A DNA stretch of 64,000 nucleotides from Streptomyces lomondensis (GCF_014651035.1 NZ_BMWC01000006.1:310001-374000), one strand, 5' to 3'; shown: positions 9,101 to 18,412, numbered from the stretch's first letter. Numbers and translations: made by a program. Notes: a model not told the origin generated them from the letters alone.

Positions 9101-9703
9101 CAGGGGCACCTCGACGCCGGTGGCCTCCATGGCCCGGCGGGCGCCGAGGATCGAGGCCTTCGTCTGGAGCAGGTCCTGCGTGGTCTCCACGAGCAGCGCG
9201 TCCGCGCCGCCGGCGAGCAGGCCCTCCGCGTTGGCCTGGTAGCCGTCGCGGATGGTGGTGTACGTGACGTGGCCCAGCGTGGGCAGCTTGGTGCCGGGGC
9301 CGATCGAGCCGAGCACCCAGCGCTGCCGGCCGTCTCCGGCGGCGTACTCGTCGGCCACCTCGCGGGCGATCCGGGCACCCGCCTCGGACAGTTCGTGCAC
9401 CCGGTCGGAGATCTCGTACTCCGCCGCGGCCGTGTGGTTGGCGCCGAAGGTGTTGGTCTCGACGCAGTCGACGCCGACCGCGAAGTACGCGTCGTGGACG
9501 GAACGGACGATGTCCGGCCGGGTCACGTTGAGGATCTCGTTGCAGCCCTCGAGGTTCTCGAAGTCCTCAAGGGTGGGGTCCTGCGCCTGCAGCATGGTGC
9601 CCATGGCTCCGTCGGCCACGACCACGCGGGTGGCCAGGGCCTCTCGGAGGGCGGACACGCGGGTCCGGCTGTCGGTGGAAGGGGTCGGCGGCAACGAGGC
9701 CAT
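6188..9703 (-). CDS. metH: Cobalamin-dependent methionine synthase
   Basis: A 1171-residue enzyme that transfers the methyl group of 5-methyltetrahydrofolate to homocysteine through cobalamin. The full four-module layout is visible. The homocysteine module has zinc ligands in LNCSTGP (about 240) and GGCCGTTPEHL (about 304). It is followed by the pterin-binding module (GERTNANGSKKF, then the NISFGL region), the B12 cap and Rossmann domain with the axial-His motif DVHDIGKN at about 745, and the C-terminal AdoMet reactivation domain (LGYGACPNL). The ATG at 9703 is chosen because GAGGGAG lies upstream and the protein begins like other MetH. The frame stays open to 9997, but that extension is leader RNA with strong secondary structure. 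Confidence 0.97.
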   Translation of the reverse strand: MASLPPTPSTDSRTRVSALREALATRVVVADGAMGTMLQAQDPTLEDFENLEGCNEILNVTRPDIVRSVHDAYFAVGVDCVETNTFGANHTAAAEYEISDRVHELSEAGARIAREVADEYAAGDGRQRWVLGSIGPGTKLPTLGHVTYTTIRDGYQANAEGLLAGGADALLVETTQDLLQTKASILGARRAMEATGVEVPLLCSMAFETTGTMLLGSEIGAALTALEPLGIDMIGLNCSTGPAEMSEHLRYLTRHSRIPLLCMPNAGLPILTKDGAHFPLDPEGLADAQQSFVQDYGLSLVGGCCGTTPEHLRQLAERVRDVTPSERDPQPEPGAASLYQSVPFRQDTSYLAIGERTNANGSKKFREAMLDGRWDDCVEMAREQIREGAHMLDLCVDYVGRDGVADMEELAGRFATASTLPIVLDSTEVDVIRAGLEKLGGRAVINSVNYEDGDGPESRFAKVTQLAREHGAALIALTIDEEGQARTAEKKVEIAERLIDDLTGDWGIHEEDILVDCLTFTICTGQEESRKDGIATIEGIRELKRRHPKVQTTLGLSNISFGLNPAARILLNSVFLDECVKAGLDSAIVHASKILPIARFSEEEVQTALDLIYDRRAEGYDPLQKLMQLFEGATAKSLKAGKAEELAALPLDERLKRRIIDGERNGLEADLDEALQERPALDIVNETLLEGMKVVGELFGSGQMQLPFVLQSAEVMKTAVAHLEPHMEKTDEAGKGTIVLATVRGDVHDIGKNLVDIILTNNGYNVVNLGIKQPVSAILDAAEEHKADVIGMSGLLVKSTVIMKENLEELNTRGLAARFPVILGGAALTRAYVEQDLHELYEGEVRYARDAFEGLRLMDALIGVKRGVPGAKLPELRQRRVRATAPAAVEERPEEGHVRSDVATDNPVPEPPFRGTRVIKGIQLKEYASWLDEGALFKGQWGLKQARTGEGPSYEELVETEGRPRLRGLLDKLQTENLLEAAVVYGYFPCVSKDDDLIILDEAGNERTRFTFPRQRRGRRLCLADFFRPEESGETDVVGLQVVTVGSRIGEETARLFEANAYRDYLELHGLSVQLAEALAEYWHARVRSELGFAGEDPDEMQGMFELKYRGARFSLGYGACPNLEDRAKIADLLQPERIGVHLSEEFQLHPEQSTDAIVIHHPEAKYFNAR

Positions 9704-9717
9704 GAAAAGGGCTCCCT

Positions 9718-9770
9718 CGGATGCGACGGCTGTCGGCTTTGCGGCTTCCCGGACAGCCGGAGGGCATCCG
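9718..9770 (-). promoter_or_regulatory. Structured metH leader (nested inverted repeats beside the ribosome site)
   Basis: Two nested inverted repeats fold the leader RNA: cggatgc (9718-9724) with gcatccg (9764-9770), and ggctgtc (9728-9734) with gacagcc (9752-9758). They leave a 17-base loop and a small internal bulge. The metH Shine-Dalgarno GAGGGAG (complement of 9712-9718) touches the outer arm. A CCCTC in the bulge (complement of 9760-9764) can pair with it instead. This looks like a translational switch. The standard cobalamin-box bases are not present. Confidence 0.5.
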
Positions 9771-9919
9771 GGAAGGGGCGCACCGCGCCAGCCTAACCGG
9801 GAGTGGGCTTGGATGGGCAGAGCGTCCACGGGACGGACGTCGACTGGTGACGGATCAGCCACCCGTGACACAACAAATGGCGACCCGCCATTAGCGAGAG
9901 GTCGGCAACGACCGGTAGT

Positions 9920-9936
9920 GTTCGACATTGCCGAAC
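9920..9936. promoter_or_regulatory. Probable GylR operator 1 (upstream of gylR)
   Basis: GTTCGACATTGCCGAAC is a near-perfect 17-base palindrome 55-71 bases before gylR. It matches the site at 10920-10936 at 15 of 17 positions. This fits autoregulation of gylR by its IclR-type product. Confidence 0.65.
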
Positions 9937-9990
9937 GAGGGCTGCGGGCCCCACTTGTCGGCGGTCGAAGGGGACGGAGGCAGTACGGCG

Positions 9991-10755
9991 ATGGCACGGA
10001 ACATCCAGTCGCTCGAACGGGCGGCCGCGATGCTGCGGCTCCTCGCGGGCGGCGAGCGGCGGCTCGGCCTGTCGGACATCGCCTCGTCGCTGGGCCTGGC
10101 CAAGGGCACCGCCCACGGCATCCTGCGCACCCTCCAGCAGGAGGGCTTCGTGGAGCAGGACGACGCCTCCGGGCGCTACCAGCTGGGCGCGGAGCTGCTG
10201 CGCCTGGGCACCACCTACCTCGACGTGCACGAGCTGCGGGCGCGTGCCCTGGTGTGGGCCGACGACCTGGCCCGCTCCAGCGGCGAGAGCGTCTACCTGG
10301 GCGTCCTGCACCAGCAGGGCGTGCTGATCGTGCACCACGTCTTCCGGCCCGACGACAGCCGGCAGGTCCTGGAGATCGGGGCCATGCAGCCGCTGCACTC
10401 CACGGCGCTGGGCAAGGTGCTGTCCGCCTACGACCCGGTGGCGCACAGCGAGGCCCTGGAGGCCGACCGCAAGGCCTTCACGGACCGGACGGTGTGCGAT
10501 CCGGAGGCCTTCGAGCACATCCTGGACGTCACACGCGCGCGTGGTTACGCGGCCGACGTCGAGGAGACCTGGGAGGGCGTCGCCTCCCTCGCCGCCCCCA
10601 TCCACGACCGGCGGCGCATGCCGGTCGGCTCGGTCGGCATCACCGGCGCCGTGGAGCGGCTGTGCCGGGACGGGGAGCTGCGCCCCGAGCTGATCGCGGC
10701 GGTGCGGGACTGCGCCCGCGCGGTCTCGCGGGACCTGGGCGCCGGGCGGTTCTGA
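9991..10755 (+). CDS. gylR: IclR-family glycerol operon repressor GylR
   Basis: A 254-residue regulator, the same length as S. coelicolor GylR as I remember it. An N-terminal winged helix-turn-helix (IQSLERAAAMLRLLAGG, then LSDIASSLGLAKGTAHGILR, about residues 3-60) is followed by an IclR effector domain (about 80-245) that ends RAVSRDLGAGRF. The ATG at 9991 has GGAGG 11 bases upstream, while an upstream frame to 9928 lacks a ribosome site. It sits directly before glpF-glpK-glpD, the glycerol genes it is known to repress. Glycerol-3-phosphate or glycerol is the expected inducer. Palindromic operator candidates lie before both this gene and glpF. Confidence 0.93.
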   Translation: MARNIQSLERAAAMLRLLAGGERRLGLSDIASSLGLAKGTAHGILRTLQQEGFVEQDDASGRYQLGAELLRLGTTYLDVHELRARALVWADDLARSSGESVYLGVLHQQGVLIVHHVFRPDDSRQVLEIGAMQPLHSTALGKVLSAYDPVAHSEALEADRKAFTDRTVCDPEAFEHILDVTRARGYAADVEETWEGVASLAAPIHDRRRMPVGSVGITGAVERLCRDGELRPELIAAVRDCARAVSRDLGAGRF

Positions 10756-10858
10756 CACCCACGACCGGGACCGGGGCGCCGTACGGCGTTCCGGCCCTCG
10801 GCATGCCCGCGTCCACCTGCGGAGAAGATCCACAGGCACGCGGCGATCAGTAACGATC

Positions 10859-10874
10859 GTGTTTTCGACAACAC
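10859..10874. promoter_or_regulatory. Probable GylR operator 2 (distal, glpF upstream region)
   Basis: GTGTTTTCGACAACAC is an imperfect palindrome with GTGTT/AACAC arms. It contains the TTCGACA half-site shared with the other two candidate operators and lies about 150 bases before glpF. Confidence 0.45.
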
Positions 10875-10919
10875 AGCCCTTGACGTGTTCGTAACGCCGA
10901 AGCAAGACTCCCGTCCATC

Positions 10920-10936
10920 GGTCGACATTGTCGAAC
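10920..10936. promoter_or_regulatory. Probable GylR operator 3 and glpF promoter
   Basis: GGTCGACATTGTCGAAC matches operator 1 at 15 of 17 bases and lies about 85 bases before glpF. A possible -10 box TAGAGT follows at 10956-10961, so the palindrome would cover the -35 region. That is a normal repression geometry. The promoter assignment is by eye only. Confidence 0.6.
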
Positions 10937-11019
10937 AGCTACCGGCAATACGCGCTAGAGTGTGACGACGCCAGGCCGGTAACGCACTTCCCCCTGGACG
11001 AAGGACAAAGGAGTCGCGG

Positions 11020-11814
11020 GTGTCCAGCTCCGACATCTTCATCGGCGAGACCCTAGGTACCGCCATACTCATCCTGCTCGGCGGCGGAGTCTGCGCCGCC
11101 GTGACGCTCAAGGCCTCCAAGGCCCGCAACGCCGGCTGGCTCGCCATCACCTTCGGGTGGGGCTTCGCGGTGCTCACGGCGGTCTACACCACGGCGCCGC
11201 TGTCCGGCGCCCATCTGAACCCGGCCGTCACCCTCGCCCTCGCGATCAAGGACGGCGACTGGAAGAACGTCCCGGTCTACTGGGCCGGACAGCTCCTCGG
11301 CGCCATGATCGGTGCCGCCCTGGTCTGGATCGCCTACTACGGCCAGTTCCACGCCCACCTCACCGACCGCGAGATCGTCGGCGGTCCGGGCGCGCAGGCC
11401 ACCACGGCCAAGGCCGTCGAGGCCCAGGAGAAGGGCGCCGGCCCCGTGCTGGGCGTCTTCTCCACCGGGCCCGAGGTCCGCGTCGCCTGGCAGAACCTGG
11501 CCACGGAGATCATCGGCACCGTCGTGCTGGTGCTCGCCGTGCTCACCCAGGGCCTGAACGACGAGGGCAACGGCCTGGGCACGCTGGGTGCCCTGGTCAC
11601 CGCGCTCGTGGTGGTCTCCATCGGCCTGTCGCTCGGCGGCCCGACGGGATACGCGATCAACCCGGCCCGTGACCTCGGTCCGCGCATCGTGCACGCTCTG
11701 CTGCCCCTGCCCAACAAGGGCGGCTCCGAGTGGGGCTACGCCTGGATCCCGGTGGCCGGTCCGCTGATCGGCGGCGCCATCGCGGCAGGCATCTACAACG
11801 TCGCGTTCGCCTAG
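11020..11814 (+). CDS. glpF: Glycerol facilitator (MIP/aquaglyceroporin)
   Basis: A 264-residue integral membrane channel that lets glycerol into the cell. Both half-helix NPA motifs are present: LNPAVTLAL at about residue 68 and INPARDLGP at about 216, the latter with the Arg/Asp after NPA typical of glycerol facilitators. About six membrane helices can be traced. The GTG start has AAAGGAG seven bases upstream. It is first in the glycerol operon: glpK follows after 96 bases and glpD nine bases after that. Expression should be glycerol-induced through GylR. It corresponds to gylC in the older naming. Confidence 0.95.
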   Translation: MSSSDIFIGETLGTAILILLGGGVCAAVTLKASKARNAGWLAITFGWGFAVLTAVYTTAPLSGAHLNPAVTLALAIKDGDWKNVPVYWAGQLLGAMIGAALVWIAYYGQFHAHLTDREIVGGPGAQATTAKAVEAQEKGAGPVLGVFSTGPEVRVAWQNLATEIIGTVVLVLAVLTQGLNDEGNGLGTLGALVTALVVVSIGLSLGGPTGYAINPARDLGPRIVHALLPLPNKGGSEWGYAWIPVAGPLIGGAIAAGIYNVAFA

Positions 11815-11910
11815 GAGCGATCGCCTGCAGCGATCCTCGCGCCCTTTGCGAAACTCTCGGCGCGCGCCGTACGTAAAGCCCCATAAACACGGAACTTCCA
11901 GGAGCACACA

Positions 11911-13449
<1,539 letters not shown>

Positions 13450-13457
13450 GAAACCGC

Positions 13458-15074
13458 ATGACCAGTCAGTCCACCCTGCAGTCCGTGCCTGCCCTGGGGA
13501 CGCGCCCGGCCTCCGGCTCGAACCCGAGCCGAGCCGAGACCAGGGAGCAGCTCGCCAAGGCGTCGTACGACCTTCTCGTGATCGGCGGCGGCATCCTGGG
13601 CATCTCCACCGCCTGGCACGCCGCGCAGTCCGGCCTCAGGGTGGCTCTGGTCGACGCCGGCGACTTCGCCGGTGCCACGTCCTCCGCCTCCTCCAAGCTG
13701 CTCCACGGCGGCCTGCGCTACCTGCAGACCGGCGCGGTGAAGCTGGTGGCGGAGAACCACTTCGAGCGCCGTGCGGTCTCCCGCCAGGTGGCTCCCCACC
13801 TGGCGAACCCGCTCACGTTCTACCTCCCCGTGTACAAGGGCGGGCCGCACGGCGCGGCGAAGCTCGGGGCGGGCGTCTTCGCCTACTCCGCGCTCTCCGC
13901 GTTCGGCGACGGCGTCGGGCACCTGCTCTCCCCGGCCAAGGCCGCGCAGGACGTGCCCGAGCTGCGCACCGAGAACCTCAAGGCCGTGGCCGTGTACGGC
14001 GACGACCAGATGAACGACGCCCGCATGGCGCTGATGACGGTCCGCGCGGCCGTCGAGGCGGGCGCGGTCGTCCTCAACCACGCCGAGGTGACGGGCCTGC
14101 GCTTCACCCGGGGCCGCGTCACGGGCGCCGAGCTGAAGGACCGCCTGTCCGGCGACGAGTTCGGCGTCAGCGCCCGGCTGGTGCTGAACGCGACCGGGCC
14201 ATGGGTCGACCACCTGCGCAAGATGGAGGACCCGAACGCGGCGCCGTCCATCCGCCTGTCGAAGGGCGCGCACCTGGTCCTGAAGCGCACCTCCCCCTGG
14301 AAGGCCGCGCTCGCCACTCCGATCGACAAGTACCGCATCACCTTCGCCCTCCCCTGGGAGGACATGCTGCTGCTCGGCACCACGGACGAGGAGTTCGAGG
14401 GCGACCCGGCGGAGGTCGCGGTCACCGACCAGGACATATCCCAGATCCTCGACGAGGCCGCCTTCTCGGTCCGCGACCAGCAGCTGAACCGCGACCTGAT
14501 CACGTACTCCTTCGCGGGCCTGCGGGTGCTCCCGGGCGGCCCGGGCGACACCGCCAAGGCCAGGCGCGAGACGGTCGTCACCGAGGGCAGGGGCGGCATG
14601 CTGTCGGTCGCGGGCGGCAAGTGGACCACCTTCCGCCACATCGGCCGGACGATCATGAAGAAGCTGGAGGCGCTGCCGGGCCACCCGCTGGGCGACGACT
14701 TCGAGCCGATCAGCTCGCTGCCGAAGAAGCTGCCGCTGCCCGGCATCGCCAACCCGCGCGCGGTCGCCCACCGGCTGCTGACCGACCGCCCGGCGCCCGG
14801 CCCGCGCATGGCCGCCGACACGGCCAGGCACCTGGCCACGCACTACGGCTCGCTGGCCTTCGACATCGCCCGCCTGGCCAACGAGAACCCGGAGCTCGCC
14901 GAGCGCGTCCACCCGGACGCCCCGGAGATCTGGGCGCAGGTCGTCTGGGCCCGGGACCACGAGTGGGCCGAGACGCAGGACGACGTGCTGCGCCGCCGCA
15001 CGACGCTGACGATCCGCGGGCTGGCGACGGACGACGTCCGGGCCAAGGTGCAGGACCTGCTCGACAAGAAGTAG
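13458..15074 (+). CDS. glpD: Aerobic glycerol-3-phosphate dehydrogenase (FAD)
   Basis: A 538-residue membrane-associated flavoprotein that oxidises glycerol-3-phosphate to dihydroxyacetone phosphate and passes electrons to the quinone pool. The FAD Rossmann motif VIGGGILGISTAWHAAQSG begins at about residue 37. The SSKLLHGGLRYL segment and the C-terminal LLGTTDEEFEGD and GGKWTTFR motifs are those of GlpD. It starts nine bases after glpK, with the purine-rich end of glpK (GAGGAG) acting as ribosome site, so the genes are translationally linked. A strong hairpin follows. It equals gylB. Confidence 0.96.
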   Translation: MTSQSTLQSVPALGTRPASGSNPSRAETREQLAKASYDLLVIGGGILGISTAWHAAQSGLRVALVDAGDFAGATSSASSKLLHGGLRYLQTGAVKLVAENHFERRAVSRQVAPHLANPLTFYLPVYKGGPHGAAKLGAGVFAYSALSAFGDGVGHLLSPAKAAQDVPELRTENLKAVAVYGDDQMNDARMALMTVRAAVEAGAVVLNHAEVTGLRFTRGRVTGAELKDRLSGDEFGVSARLVLNATGPWVDHLRKMEDPNAAPSIRLSKGAHLVLKRTSPWKAALATPIDKYRITFALPWEDMLLLGTTDEEFEGDPAEVAVTDQDISQILDEAAFSVRDQQLNRDLITYSFAGLRVLPGGPGDTAKARRETVVTEGRGGMLSVAGGKWTTFRHIGRTIMKKLEALPGHPLGDDFEPISSLPKKLPLPGIANPRAVAHRLLTDRPAPGPRMAADTARHLATHYGSLAFDIARLANENPELAERVHPDAPEIWAQVVWARDHEWAETQDDVLRRRTTLTIRGLATDDVRAKVQDLLDKK

Positions 15075-15099
15075 CCCCGTACCGGGGGGACCCCGTGCG

Positions 15100-15137
15100 G
15101 GAAGGGGCGGCTCCATGCCGACAGAGCCGCCCCTTCC
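15100..15137 (+). terminator. Glycerol operon terminator
   Basis: A perfect 14-bp stem (ggaaggggcggctc / gagccgccccttcc) with a 10-base loop, 26 bases after glpD. It separates the operon from the FadR-type regulator. Confidence 0.8.
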
Positions 15138-15200
15138 TCGAACCCGTCCCCGCATAATGAGCCTGATACGTCGGAGGTCTAAGCGACAGGGAGGCCGGCC

Positions 15201-15872
15201 ATGGCAGTCACCGACGAGGCGATCGAGAAGATCAAGGGAATGATCGTCTCCGGCGCGCTGCGGCCGGGCGACCGGCTGCCCAAGGAGAGCGAACTCGCCG
15301 CCGACCTCGGCCTGTCCCGCAACTCCCTGCGGGAGGCCGTGCGCGCCCTGTCCCTCATCCGGATCCTGGACGTCCGGCAGGGCGACGGCACGTATGTCAC
15401 CAGCCTCGACCCCCAACTGCTGCTGGAGGCGCTGAGCTTCGTCGTCGACTTCCACCGCGACGACACGGTCCTGGAGTTCCTGGCCGTCCGCCGCATCCTG
15501 GAGCCGGCCGCGACGGCCATGGCGGCCCTGCGGATCAGCGAGCAGCAACTGGACGCGCTCACCGCCCAGCTGGACAAGCTCGGCGACGACCCGTCCGTGG
15601 AGGATCTGGTCGCCTGCGACCTGGAGTTCCACCGGGGCATCGTGCAGAGCTCGGGCAACTCCGTGCTGTGCTCGCTGCTCGACGGCCTGTCGGGTCCCAC
15701 CACCCGGGCCCGGATCTGGCGCGGCCTCACCCAGGAGGACGCCGTGGGCCGCACCCTGCGCGAGCACCGGGCGATCCTCGCCGCGCTGCGCGACCGGGAC
15801 GCCGAGGCGGCGCGCTCGTGGGCGACGGTGCACATCGCGAGCGTGGAGCAGTGGCTGCGTTCCACGCTGTGA
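15201..15872 (+). CDS. GntR-family regulator, FadR (FCD) subfamily
   Basis: A 223-residue transcription factor. A winged helix (residues 5-70: GALRPGDRLPKESELAADLG, then SRNSLREAVRALS) is followed by an all-helical FCD ligand domain with metal-binding residues of the D-x3-H type in ACDLEFHRGIVQSSGN and later His (REHRAIL, TVHIAS). The ATG follows GGGAGG. Such proteins respond to small carboxylic or sugar acids. The neighbouring genes do not reveal the ligand, because terminators bracket this gene and it is probably monocistronic. Confidence 0.88.
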   Translation: MAVTDEAIEKIKGMIVSGALRPGDRLPKESELAADLGLSRNSLREAVRALSLIRILDVRQGDGTYVTSLDPQLLLEALSFVVDFHRDDTVLEFLAVRRILEPAATAMAALRISEQQLDALTAQLDKLGDDPSVEDLVACDLEFHRGIVQSSGNSVLCSLLDGLSGPTTRARIWRGLTQEDAVGRTLREHRAILAALRDRDAEAARSWATVHIASVEQWLRSTL

Positions 15873-15945
15873 CCAGGGCCTCACGGACAGCTCGGATGAA
15901 TCCGGGGTGTTCAGGGGTGGATCACGGGGCAGTGATGGGGTCACT

Positions 15946-15976
15946 CCCCCTGCAAGGGGGCTGCGGGCGCCCCCTT
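15946..15976 (+). promoter_or_regulatory. Two mutually exclusive hairpins before the PAC2 gene
   Basis: The run aggggg at 15955-15960 can pair with ccccct at 15946-15951, or, as aagggggc, with gccccctt at 15969-15976. Both stems cannot form at once, which resembles an attenuator or anti-terminator layout. The site lies 55 bases before the PAC2 start. It may equally be a leaky terminator for the upstream gene. Confidence 0.35.
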
Positions 15977-16030
15977 GGCACGCCGTAAGGTTGGGGGGTC
16001 AAGCGAGGGCACGTCGGAAGGAGGCACTGG

Positions 16031-17014
16031 GTGATCGAGCTCGAGGGGGTTCCCGAGCTGATCGACCCGGTCATGGTGGCCGCGTTCGAGGGCTGGAACG
16101 ATGCCGGCGACGCCGCCTCCACCGCGGTCGCGCATCTGGACAGGGAGTGGAAGGGCGAAGTGTTCGCGGCGCTGGACGCCGAGGACTACTACGACTTCCA
16201 GGTGAACCGCCCCACGGTGTTCATGGAAGCCGGCGTCCGCAAGATCACATGGCCGACGACAAGGTTGTCGGTCGTCCGGGTCGGCGGCGAGAAGCCGCGG
16301 GACCTCGTCCTGGTCCGCGGGATCGAACCGTCCATGCGATGGCGGTCGTTCTGCAACGAACTGCTCGGCTTCGCGCACGAACTGGGCGTGGAACTGGTGG
16401 TCGTGCTGGGCGCCCTGCTCGGCGACACCCCGCACACCCGTCCGGTTCCGATCAGCGGGACGACGTCCGACCCGGACCTGGCCCGCCGCATGGACCTGGA
16501 GGAGACCAAGTACGAGGGCCCCACGGGCATCGTCGGCGTCCTCCAGGAGGCGTGCACGCACGCGGGCGTACCGGCCGTGTCACTGTGGGCGGCGGTGCCG
16601 CACTACGTGTCGCAGCCGCCGAACCCGAAGGCCACGCTGGCCCTCCTGAACCGTCTGGAGGACCTGATCGACGTGCGCATCCCGCTGGGCGAGCTGCCCG
16701 AGGACGCGCGCGCCTGGCAGGTCGGCGTGGACCAGCTGGCCGCCGAGGACAGCGAGGTCGCCGAGTACGTCCAGTCGCTGGAGGAGGCCCGGGACACCGC
16801 CGAGCTGCCGGAGGCGTCGGGCGAGGCGATCGCCCGCGAGTTCGAGCGCTATCTGCGGCGCCGGGACGGGGGCGGACCGCCCGCTTCCGGCGGGCACGCG
16901 ACGGCGGACGGCAGCGACAGCACGTCGTACCTCCGGGACAATCCCAGCGGCCGTACGCGGCCGCCGAAGCCGCCCAAGCCGGGTGCGGACGACGAGGAGT
17001 CGTCGGAGGACTGA
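16031..17014 (+). CDS. PAC2-family protein (proteasome assembly chaperone-like fold)
   Basis: A 327-residue member of the PAC2 family, named for a eukaryotic proteasome assembly chaperone. The conserved opening FEGWNDAGDAAS (about residues 18-29), the VLVRGIEPSMRW segment and GALLGDTPHTRPVPISGT are typical of actinobacterial members. The last 45 residues are a low-complexity Gly/Pro/Ser/acidic tail. The GTG start follows GGAAGGAGG. The gene is convergent with mshC across a strong terminator. Actinobacteria carry proteasomes, but a chaperone role here is only inferred from the family name. Confidence 0.85.
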   Translation: MIELEGVPELIDPVMVAAFEGWNDAGDAASTAVAHLDREWKGEVFAALDAEDYYDFQVNRPTVFMEAGVRKITWPTTRLSVVRVGGEKPRDLVLVRGIEPSMRWRSFCNELLGFAHELGVELVVVLGALLGDTPHTRPVPISGTTSDPDLARRMDLEETKYEGPTGIVGVLQEACTHAGVPAVSLWAAVPHYVSQPPNPKATLALLNRLEDLIDVRIPLGELPEDARAWQVGVDQLAAEDSEVAEYVQSLEEARDTAELPEASGEAIAREFERYLRRRDGGGPPASGGHATADGSDSTSYLRDNPSGRTRPPKPPKPGADDEESSED

Positions 17015-17022
17015 GCGCAGCG

Positions 17023-17058
17023 AAAGGGGGCGCCTCCGCACCGGGAGGCGCCCCCTTT
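17023..17058. terminator. Intrinsic terminator between PAC2 and mshC
   Basis: A 15-bp perfect stem (aaagggggcgcctcc / ggaggcgcccccttt) with a 6-base loop, followed by ttttctttg on the + strand. It is one of the few classical U-tract terminators in the window, and it can also act on the convergent mshC. Confidence 0.9.
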
Positions 17059-17088
17059 TTTTCTTTGCTTTCCTTGCGTGCCGTAGGG

Positions 17089-18318
17089 CTACAGCGCTAC
17101 GCCGAGCAGCGCGTCCACCGCGCGGGAGACCACGCCGGGGGCGCCGATGTCCGTGCCGCCGTCGCGCTCCTGGAGGGCGACCCAGCGGTCGACCGCGGTG
17201 AGCGCGGCCGGGGCGTCCAGGTCGTTCGCGAGGGCCTCGCGGATCTCCTCCACGAGCGCCTCCGCCGGCGGACCGTCGGGCCGGGACACCGCGGCCCGCC
17301 AGCGGCCGAGCCGTGCGACGGCGTCCTGGAGGACCTGGTCGGTCCACTCCCAGTCGGCGCGGTAGTGGTGGGCGAGCAGCGCGAGCCGGATGGCGGCCGG
17401 GTCGACGCCGTCGCGCCGGAGCTTGGAGACGAAGACCAGGTTGCCCTTGGACTTGGACATCTTCTCGCCGTCCAGGGCGACCATGCCGGCGTGCACGTAC
17501 GCCTTGGCCATGGGGAACTCGCCGGTGAGGGCCTGGGCGTGCGAGGCGCCCATCTCGTGGTGCGGGAAGGCGAGGTCGGAGCCGCCGCCCTGGATGTCGA
17601 AGCCCATGCCGAGATGGTCGAGGGCGATGGCCACGCACTCGATGTGCCAGCCGGGCCGTCCGCGGCCGAGCGAGCCGCCGTCCCAGCTGGGCTCGCCCTC
17701 GCGGGCCGCCATCCAGAGCATGGGGTCGAGCGGGTTCTTCTTGCCCGGCCGGTCCGGGTCGCCGCCGCGTTCGGCGGACAGCAGCCGCATCGCCGCGGCG
17801 TCGAGGTTGGAGACCTTGCCGAAGTGCGGGTCGGACTCGACGGAGAAGTACACGTCCCCTTCGAGCTCGTACGCCGCGCCCGCGTCGCGGAGGCGCTCGA
17901 CGAGCGGGACGATCCCGGGTATCGCCTCGACGGCGCCGATGTACTGCCGCGGCGGCAGCATCCGCAGGGCCGTCATGTCCTCACGGAAGAGAGCCGTCTC
18001 CTTCTCGGCGAGCGCGGCCCAGTCGAGGCCGTCGCGCTGCGCCCGCTCCAGGAGGGGGTCGTCGACGTCGGTGACGTTCTGGACGTAGTGAACCTGCCGC
18101 TTGGTGTCGAGCCACACGCGCTGCACGAGGTCGAACGCGTTGTAGGTCGCCGCGTGTCCCAGGTGTGTGGCGTCGTACGGGGTGATGCCACAGACGTAGA
18201 TACGGGCGACGGGACCGGGGTCGAGGGTGACGAGACCGCCGGTCGCGGTGTCGTGGATCCTCAGGTCGCGGCCCTGACCAGGCAGGGCGGGGACCTCGGA
18301 AGCGGGCCAGGCATGCAT
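17089..18318 (-). CDS. mshC: Cysteine:GlcN-inositol ligase (mycothiol synthesis)
   Basis: A 409-residue class I aminoacyl-tRNA synthetase homologue that joins cysteine to glucosaminyl-inositol in mycothiol synthesis. YVCGITPYDATHLGHA (C43 as zinc ligand; the HIGH box is replaced by HLGH) separates MshC from true CysS. The further zinc ligands in HIECVAI and FPHHEMGASHA, and the KMSKSKGN ATP loop, are intact. The ATG at 18318 has little Shine-Dalgarno signal. It is the last gene of a minus-strand group that begins with the phosphomutase-like gene at 20562, an order I recall as widespread in actinobacteria. Confidence 0.95.
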   Translation of the reverse strand: MHAWPASEVPALPGQGRDLRIHDTATGGLVTLDPGPVARIYVCGITPYDATHLGHAATYNAFDLVQRVWLDTKRQVHYVQNVTDVDDPLLERAQRDGLDWAALAEKETALFREDMTALRMLPPRQYIGAVEAIPGIVPLVERLRDAGAAYELEGDVYFSVESDPHFGKVSNLDAAAMRLLSAERGGDPDRPGKKNPLDPMLWMAAREGEPSWDGGSLGRGRPGWHIECVAIALDHLGMGFDIQGGGSDLAFPHHEMGASHAQALTGEFPMAKAYVHAGMVALDGEKMSKSKGNLVFVSKLRRDGVDPAAIRLALLAHHYRADWEWTDQVLQDAVARLGRWRAAVSRPDGPPAEALVEEIREALANDLDAPAALTAVDRWVALQERDGGTDIGAPGVVSRAVDALLGVAL

Positions 18319-18412
18319 GCCTTGAGCCTAACCGGACTGAAGTTCCATATACGAGTGGGAGCGGGCCGGACGGCCGAGAAGGCGCTCTTGCGGCGAACCG
18401 GCGGCTGTGCTG

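Noticed and set aside
6077..9796. Long open frame opposite metH
   Set aside because: It mirrors the intact metH gene and shows only low-complexity Leu/Gly/Val/Ala/Asp sequence. It is a shadow of biased third positions.
9704..9990. Classical cobalamin riboswitch before metH
   Set aside because: I could not find the conserved B12-box bases (GCCACTG-like) or the core. The hairpins are real but the class is not established.
9704..9997. Extended N-terminus of MetH
   Set aside because: The extension would encode the hairpin leader and a Ser/Pro/Arg-rich stretch absent from the family. The ribosome site supports the start at 9703.
15201..15872. Direct role of the FadR-type regulator in glycerol control
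   Set aside because: A strong terminator separates it from glpD, and none of the glycerol palindromes occurs before it. GylR accounts for the regulation.
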